Origin: an uncultured Chloroflexaceae bacterium
GTDB taxonomy: Bacteria; Chloroflexota; Chloroflexia; Chloroflexales; Chloroflexaceae
Reading direction: 5' to 3'
Assembly: GCA_937141995.1 (NCBI GenBank)
Contig: CAKZQX010000096.1
Span: 1 to 8,739 of the forward strand
DNA length: 8,739 nt
Made by a program: the position numbers and the translations under genes. Shown piece by piece: positions 5,576 through 8,739 of the stretch (position 1 is its first letter; the number at the start of each line of letters is the position of its first letter). The notes below the pieces were generated by a model. It saw nothing but the letters and a program-made list of their open reading frames with translations, was not told where the DNA came from and searched no databases.

Positions 5576-7756
5576 ATGGTTGAAGGGTTAAAGCTGGAAC
5601 TGCTAGGAGGGGTCTCACTTCGTTACAATGAAGCTCCGCTTGCCGGATTTGTTTCTACCAAAGCTCAGGCGCTACTCTGTTACCTGGCAGTCACGGGCCA
5701 GGTCCACACACGGAGCAAGCTGGCCGATCTCTTCTGGGGGGATCGCACCGAGGCGGAAGCCCGGGCCAATTTGCGCGTAACACTAACCAACCTGCGTCAA
5801 CTGGTTGCTCCTTACTTGACCATCACCCGACAGACCGTTGCGTTTAACCCTCAACCCGATTGCTACCTGGATGTAACCCATTTTCAGTCCGGCTGCCGGA
5901 TGATCGGCACTGTCCCGACGGAGGCGAGTATGGCTCACCTGCAGCAGGCAGTGGCGGTCTACCAGGGCGACCTGCTGGCAGGCTTGCATGTGCGGAGCGC
6001 GCCAATGTTTGACGAGTGGCTGCTGCTGCAGCGTGAACATCTGCGCCAGCAGGCTATTCAGGCGCTCTATACCCTGGCGGCCTACCATACTACCCGGGGC
6101 GAGTTTGCGGCAGCGATTGACTATACCCAACGACTGCTGGCGATCGAACCCTGGCATGAGGAATCCCACCGCCAGTTGATGCTGCTCCTGGCGCTCACCG
6201 GCCGGCGCAGCCAGGCATTGGCCCGGTATGAGATCTGCCACCAGACCCTGACCTGCGAACTGGGTGTCCCCCCCTCCGCTGAAACAACAACACTCTACCA
6301 ACATATTCTTGATGGACAGTTCAATTCCCCCGCCCATGCAGCCGCAACCCTTCCCACAGCACAATCCAACTCACTATATCACCGGGAGCCGTTGCCCTTT
6401 GTCGGGCGGGGCTGCGAGTATGCCTGGCTCTTTGAGCAGTGGCAGGCTGCCTGTGCCCGGCAGGGTCAGGTAACGCTGGTCGAGGGTACCGCCGGGATTG
6501 GAAAGACGCGCCTGGTTGAAGCAGTACTGCGCCATGCCGCCGGTATGGGCGCTCAGTTGCTGGTCGGGCGTTGCGCTGCATTTGAGCAGGCCATGCCCTT
6601 CCAGCCTATCGGTGAAGTTTTACGCAGTCTGTTCCGAAGCAACCCGGTAGCCCTGGATGCGCTGAACGAGATCTGGCTCAGTGAGTTAACCTGCCTCCTG
6701 CCCGAAATGTTTGAACGCTATCCGAAGCTGTCCCGGTTGCCGACAATCCGTGATGAGGGCTCCCGCATGCGACTCTTTGAGGCGGTTGCACAGACATTTG
6801 CGGCACTCGACGCACACGCTTCCGGAGTAATTGTCTTTCTTGATGATCTGCATGCGGTGGATCCGGCAACCACCGATCTGCTGCGTTACCTGTCTGAGCG
6901 CCTGCAACATACCGCTATCTGGTGGGTGGGCACATATCGGCCGGAGGCGCTTGCGGCCAACGCGCCCATGCTGCGCCTGCGCCAGGATCTGGCACAGGCC
7001 CGGCGGGTGGCGCAACTCAATCTGCCGGCGCTGGATGCGCCGGCAATTGCGCAACTGGTTGGGCATCTACCCGGATTAGCGCGGGAGCAGGCCGGGCTAT
7101 TGACCGAATTTCTGAGCGCATGCTCGGAAGGGAATGCCTTTATTCTGGCGCAGTTTCTGCAGGAACTGGAACGAAGTGAAATCTTATGCGCCAGGGATGC
7201 GGAGTTGTATCTGGATAGCCGCCGACTGGTGCAGCAGTCGATAACCGTTCCGGCCGGGGTGCAGGCACTGATCCAACAGTGGTTGCAGGGGCTGACGCCT
7301 GCGGCGCGCGCGCTGCTGGATCTGGCGGCCCTGATTGGTCGGACCTTCGATCTGCAGGTGCTGGAGCAGGCCGCCGGGATGGCCGGTGCAAAGTTTCACC
7401 GTGCGCTGGAACTGTTGCTGGCACGCCGGATCATACACGAGGTACATCCCCCCACGCCGCCTGAGACAATGCACGAGACGCTGGAATTCTCATACCGGCA
7501 GCATCTGGATGGGGTGGGTATGCTGCACTGGCCCGATGACGCGGCAGTACCATCAACCCTGAACCGGGTGGAGTATGCGTTTACCTACCAGATTGTGCAA
7601 CAGATGGTGTATGCCGGCCTCGCGCCGGGACACCGCCGGCAACTGCATGAACAAGTTGTGTGGGCGTCTGAGCAGTTGGAAGATACGTTTAAACCGGTAG
7701 CACAGCCGATCCCTGCGGGATGGCAAGAGCGTGATGCACTGCGCAAAACCGCCTGA
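5576..7756 (+). CDS. BTAD/ATPase transcriptional regulator (SARP/LAL-like), lacking the usual C-terminal TPR part
   Basis: This 726-residue protein has an N-terminal OmpR-like winged helix (about 5-95; LELLGGVSLRYN...KAQALLCYLAV...R..LADLFWGD..EAEARANLR..L..LR). A BTAD domain follows (about 97-247; YQGDLLAG, F.EWLLLQREHLRQQ, TRGEFAAAIDYTQRLLAIEPWHEESHRQLMLLLAL, CELGVPPS). Then comes an AAA/NACHT-like ATPase with Walker A GTAGIGKTR at 304-312, Walker B VIVFLDDLHAVD at 418-429, and GTYRPE at 452-457. Near the end FTYQIVQQMVYAGLAPGHRRQLHEQV matches the segment that in relatives leads into several hundred residues of TPR repeats. Here the protein stops about 45 residues later, so it is either truncated or a natural short form. 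The ATG at 5576 has GGGGAG 8 nt upstream. It is divergent from the operon and is its likely regulator. Confidence 0.9.
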   Translation: MVEGLKLELLGGVSLRYNEAPLAGFVSTKAQALLCYLAVTGQVHTRSKLADLFWGDRTEAEARANLRVTLTNLRQLVAPYLTITRQTVAFNPQPDCYLDVTHFQSGCRMIGTVPTEASMAHLQQAVAVYQGDLLAGLHVRSAPMFDEWLLLQREHLRQQAIQALYTLAAYHTTRGEFAAAIDYTQRLLAIEPWHEESHRQLMLLLALTGRRSQALARYEICHQTLTCELGVPPSAETTTLYQHILDGQFNSPAHAAATLPTAQSNSLYHREPLPFVGRGCEYAWLFEQWQAACARQGQVTLVEGTAGIGKTRLVEAVLRHAAGMGAQLLVGRCAAFEQAMPFQPIGEVLRSLFRSNPVALDALNEIWLSELTCLLPEMFERYPKLSRLPTIRDEGSRMRLFEAVAQTFAALDAHASGVIVFLDDLHAVDPATTDLLRYLSERLQHTAIWWVGTYRPEALAANAPMLRLRQDLAQARRVAQLNLPALDAPAIAQLVGHLPGLAREQAGLLTEFLSACSEGNAFILAQFLQELERSEILCARDAELYLDSRRLVQQSITVPAGVQALIQQWLQGLTPAARALLDLAALIGRTFDLQVLEQAAGMAGAKFHRALELLLARRIIHEVHPPTPPETMHETLEFSYRQHLDGVGMLHWPDDAAVPSTLNRVEYAFTYQIVQQMVYAGLAPGHRRQLHEQVVWASEQLEDTFKPVAQPIPAGWQERDALRKTA

Positions 7757-7774
7757 GCGATAGCCGAAGATGCG

Positions 7775-7804
7775 CGGGGAGCAGTTCGGATGAACCGCTC
7801 CCCG
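7775..7804. terminator. strong hairpin between convergent genes
   Basis: CGGGGAGC (7775-7782) pairs with GCTCCCCG (7797-7804). After one A-C mismatch, GTTC (7784-7787) pairs with GAAC (7792-7795) around a GGAT tetraloop. It starts 19 nt after the regulator stop and lies 20 nt beyond the stop of the convergent VOC gene, a typical place for a shared bidirectional terminator. No T-run follows on either strand, so intrinsic termination is not certain. Confidence 0.6.
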
Positions 7805-7824
7805 GCGTGCTGCAGCAGGTTGCG

Positions 7825-8190
7825 CTACTGCGCCGTTGCGTCCATCTCCATCATCCCGAACATATTCCCCTCGGTATCCTTGAAGTAGGCTATATAACCA
7901 ATGCCGGGAACAGCCATTTTAGGCACAACGATCTGTCCACCATTCGCGGTTACGCGGGTGCTAAACTCATCAACCGAGGGCACATCGATGGTATTGACGA
8001 TATGCTCATCAGCCTGGCGGCGCATCAGCGCCCCGTCAATCCCCGGCTGATCCGGCCCGCCCGTCCGGGCCAGCCAGTAGTCCTGCGGCCCATCCCACTT
8101 GGTAAACTCCCAGCCAAAGACACCGGAATAAAACTTTGCGGCCCGATCCGGATCATCGACAGCGATTTCGAAGTGAACCACGCGTGGCAT
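7825..8190 (-). CDS. VOC family (glyoxalase/bleomycin-resistance fold) protein
   Basis: The ATG at 8190 follows GAGGAGGTTGT, an excellent ribosome binding site. The 121-residue product starts MPRVVHFEIAVDDPDRAAKFYSGVFGWEF, the first beta-alpha-beta module of the vicinal oxygen chelate fold with FY..VFGWEF at 20-29. The second module ends TANGGQIVVPKMAVPGIGYIAYFKDTEGNMFGMME at 81-115. H6 and a glutamate near 115 occupy the places where metal ligands are found in some VOC enzymes, but a full ligand set cannot be assigned. Relatives include proteins annotated as glyoxalase-like with no proven substrate. It is convergent with the regulator and appears to be transcribed alone, so a link to the operon is possible but unproven. 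Confidence 0.9.
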   Translation of the reverse strand: MPRVVHFEIAVDDPDRAAKFYSGVFGWEFTKWDGPQDYWLARTGGPDQPGIDGALMRRQADEHIVNTIDVPSVDEFSTRVTANGGQIVVPKMAVPGIGYIAYFKDTEGNMFGMMEMDATAQ

Positions 8191-8218
8191 ACAACCTCCT
8201 CTGCTGAACTTCTGTGCC

Positions 8219-8232
8219 GTCACAAATGTGAC
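8219..8232. promoter_or_regulatory. 14-bp palindrome in the VOC leader, candidate operator
   Basis: GTCACA at 8219-8224 and TGTGAC at 8227-8232 form a perfect palindrome around AA, 28 nt upstream of the VOC start codon. If transcription begins near 8259, it lies in the 5' leader, a repressor-like position. The half-sites resemble CRP half-sites in letters, but not in orientation and spacing. Confidence 0.4.
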
Positions 8233-8265
8233 AGTAGTCGCTCAAATGTTCGGTAGCATGCTGTC

Positions 8266-8271
8266 AGTATA
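8266..8271 (-). promoter_or_regulatory. candidate -10 box of the VOC gene
   Basis: The minus strand reads TATACT here, 5 of 6 to consensus, about 75 nt upstream of the VOC start. No good -35 lies at 16-18 nt, so an activator might be required. An 8-bp palindrome AGCATGCT (8255-8262) would overlap the start of transcription. The remaining sequence from 8272 to about 8320 shows no gene or clear site. Confidence 0.3.
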
Positions 8272-8370
8272 GGCGATCCGCCGCCGGAAAACTTCTCGAA
8301 TCTTGCGCAATTTGCACGCCTGTTCGTATTTCTCGTGTCTTGCGCCCATTTCATATCTTTCGCGGTCCAG

Positions 8371-8420
8371 ATGCCCACTACGCAACGCATGTTATTTGAC
8401 ACGCGTTGCGTAGTGGGCAT
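8371..8420. other. stem 1 of unit 1: perfect 18-bp inverted repeat
   Basis: ATGCCCACTACGCAACGC at 8371-8388 is perfectly complementary to 8403-8420. The 14-nt loop reads ATGTTATTTGACAC. Its core TGTTATTTGAC matches TGTTATCTGAC in the loop of the second copy at one substitution. Confidence 0.95.
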
Positions 8421-8483
8421 CCAAACGGGACATTTCGCCCGGTGAACGCCAGAATCGCCTGCGGCAGCATGGTACTTTTTTCT

Positions 8484-8532
8484 TCTTTTTTACAAAACAT
8501 TTGCACGTTGTGCAAATGTTTTGTAAAAAAGA
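8484..8532. other. stem 2 of unit 1: perfect 23-bp inverted repeat, GTT loop
   Basis: Bases 8484-8506 pair perfectly with 8510-8532 around a GTT loop. The base of the stem is TTCTTTTTT against AAAAAAGA, and the tip is TTTGCAC against GTGCAAA. The A/T base lies on the wrong side for a plus-strand intrinsic terminator to be the obvious reading. Confidence 0.95.
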
Positions 8533-8539
8533 TGGGTTC

Positions 8540-8561
8540 TTCCGCCCTGCCGGAGGCGGAA
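8540..8561. other. inter-unit hairpin
   Basis: TTCCGCC at 8540-8546 pairs with GGCGGAA at 8555-8561 around an 8-nt loop. It lies between stem 2 of unit 1 and stem 1 of unit 2. The matching place before unit 1 has similar sequence but not the same pairing, so this hairpin is not shown to be conserved. Confidence 0.55.
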
Positions 8562-8579
8562 TCTCCTGTCGGTTCAATG

Positions 8580-8617
8580 ACCGCGTAAGTCGTGTTATCT
8601 GACCCGACTTACGCGGT
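8580..8617. other. stem 1 of unit 2: perfect 13-bp inverted repeat
   Basis: ACCGCGTAAGTCG at 8580-8592 pairs with CGACTTACGCGGT at 8605-8617 around the 12-nt loop TGTTATCTGACC. Compared with unit 1, five stem pairs are changed on both sides so that pairing is kept. Confidence 0.95.
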
Positions 8618-8686
8618 GGACGTACAAACTGTACGGTTCACCCAATAGAAGCCCGATTCGCCTGCGGCAGCATGGTACTTTCGGTT

Positions 8687-8735
8687 TCTTTTTCACGCAA
8701 ATGTGGCTCGGAGAGCCACATTTGCGTGAAAAAGA
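8687..8735. other. stem 2 of unit 2: perfect 23-bp inverted repeat, GGA loop
   Basis: Bases 8687-8709 pair perfectly with 8713-8735 around GGA. The base TCTTTTT against AAAAAGA is shared with unit 1, while eight of the sixteen pairs nearer the tip are different but still complementary. Confidence 0.95.
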
Positions 8736-8739
8736 TTGG

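Larger units (their letters stand above)
8371..8535 (+). repeat. unit 1 of a 203-bp-period hairpin element (candidate structured RNA)
   Basis: This unit contains stem 1 (8371-8420), an invariant 24-nt box (8455-8478), a 5-nt gap, and stem 2 (8484-8532). A second copy lies exactly 203 bp downstream and aligns without gaps over the conserved part. The order of parts, the loop sequence, the box, the gap and the A/T-rich base of stem 2 are retained, while the stem bases covary. There is no credible coding frame. Strand is given as plus only by convention; one C-G to T-G change at the base of stem 1 (a wobble as plus-strand RNA) weakly favours it. Sequence just upstream (TCTTGCGCCC at 8338-8347) resembles TCTTCCGCCC at 8538-8547 before unit 2, so the element may begin a little earlier. 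Family not recognised. Confidence 0.8.
8574..8738 (+). repeat. unit 2 of the 203-bp-period hairpin element
   Basis: This second copy is offset by exactly 203 bp at every landmark. Stem 1 centres lie at 8395.5 and 8598.5, boxes at 8455 and 8658, and stem 2 centres at 8508 and 8711. Between stem 1 and the box about 21 of 34 columns are identical with no gaps, and many differences are transitions. Stem 1 is 13 bp here instead of 18. The unit reaches the window edge, so further copies may follow. Confidence 0.8.

Noticed and set aside
5391..8481. The 9-mer TGGTACTTT shared by the divergent operator region and both 24-nt boxes
   Set aside because: The match is short and its contexts are unrelated, so it may be coincidence.
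8484..8532. Simple intrinsic terminator for stem 2
   Set aside because: In plus orientation the stem is followed by G-rich sequence, not T. The T tract is part of the stem, and two covarying copies with a conserved box imply more than termination.
8568..8583. A tRNA-like T-arm (CGGTTCAATGACCG)
   Set aside because: No acceptor, anticodon or D arm can be built around it; GGTTCA alone is too common.
8392..8588. Short open frames on both strands through the hairpin element
   Set aside because: Both translate the same palindrome (a shared SFLQNICT.CKCFVKK-like string), which is an artefact of the inverted repeat.
8371..8739. CRISPR array or integron attC array
   Set aside because: There are no short identical repeats with unique spacers, and no attC-type GTTRRRY/RYYYAAC core sites. 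Perfect stems with a 203-bp period fit neither.

Overview
The window looks like an accessory metabolic locus from a moderately GC-rich bacterium. The best guess is Chloroflexota. Three things point there, all from memory of such genomes and none decisive: a large regulator with an OmpR-like winged helix, a BTAD domain and an ATPase domain; a very small protein of the 'YQVYLLRCWEE...TGERHGF' type; and intergenic 7-bp repeat arrays.

Layout. Positions 1-5157 hold a probable minus-strand operon, transcribed right to left. Its order is a 72-aa conserved small protein, a DJ-1/PfpI (Hsp31-like) protein, a thiamine-diphosphate enzyme resembling benzoylformate decarboxylase, three consecutive SnoaL/NTF2-like genes (117 aa, 149 aa, and a 288-aa protein with two copies of the fold), and a DUF3237 protein cut by the left edge. 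Positions 5158-5575 are a divergent promoter region with several inverted repeats, including a perfect 11-11-11 operator-like palindrome. Positions 5576-7756 (+) encode the BTAD-ATPase regulator, which is short at its C-terminus. A hairpin at 7775-7804 separates it from a convergent VOC/glyoxalase-fold gene (8190-7825, minus).

How the genes may work together (inference). The divergent regulator probably controls the operon. The operon combines a 2-oxo-acid decarboxylase or carboligase-type ThDP enzyme with several small barrel-fold proteins of the type that act as cyclases, isomerases or hydrolases, plus a DJ-1-like protein. This suggests an uncharacterised small-molecule conversion pathway. 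Two enzymes lack residues expected from their best-known relatives, so the named activities should not be transferred.

The most unusual part is the right end, 8371-8739. Two copies of an element repeat with an exact period of 203 bp. Each copy has a first hairpin with a conserved TGTTATYTGAC loop, an invariant 24-nt box, a fixed 5-nt gap, and a second near-perfect 23-bp hairpin with a 3-nt loop. The stems differ in sequence between the copies, yet nearly every change in the core is matched by a compensating change in the partner base (5 pairs in stem 1, 8 pairs in the second stem). This is strong internal evidence for a selected RNA or single-stranded DNA structure. I do not recognise the family.
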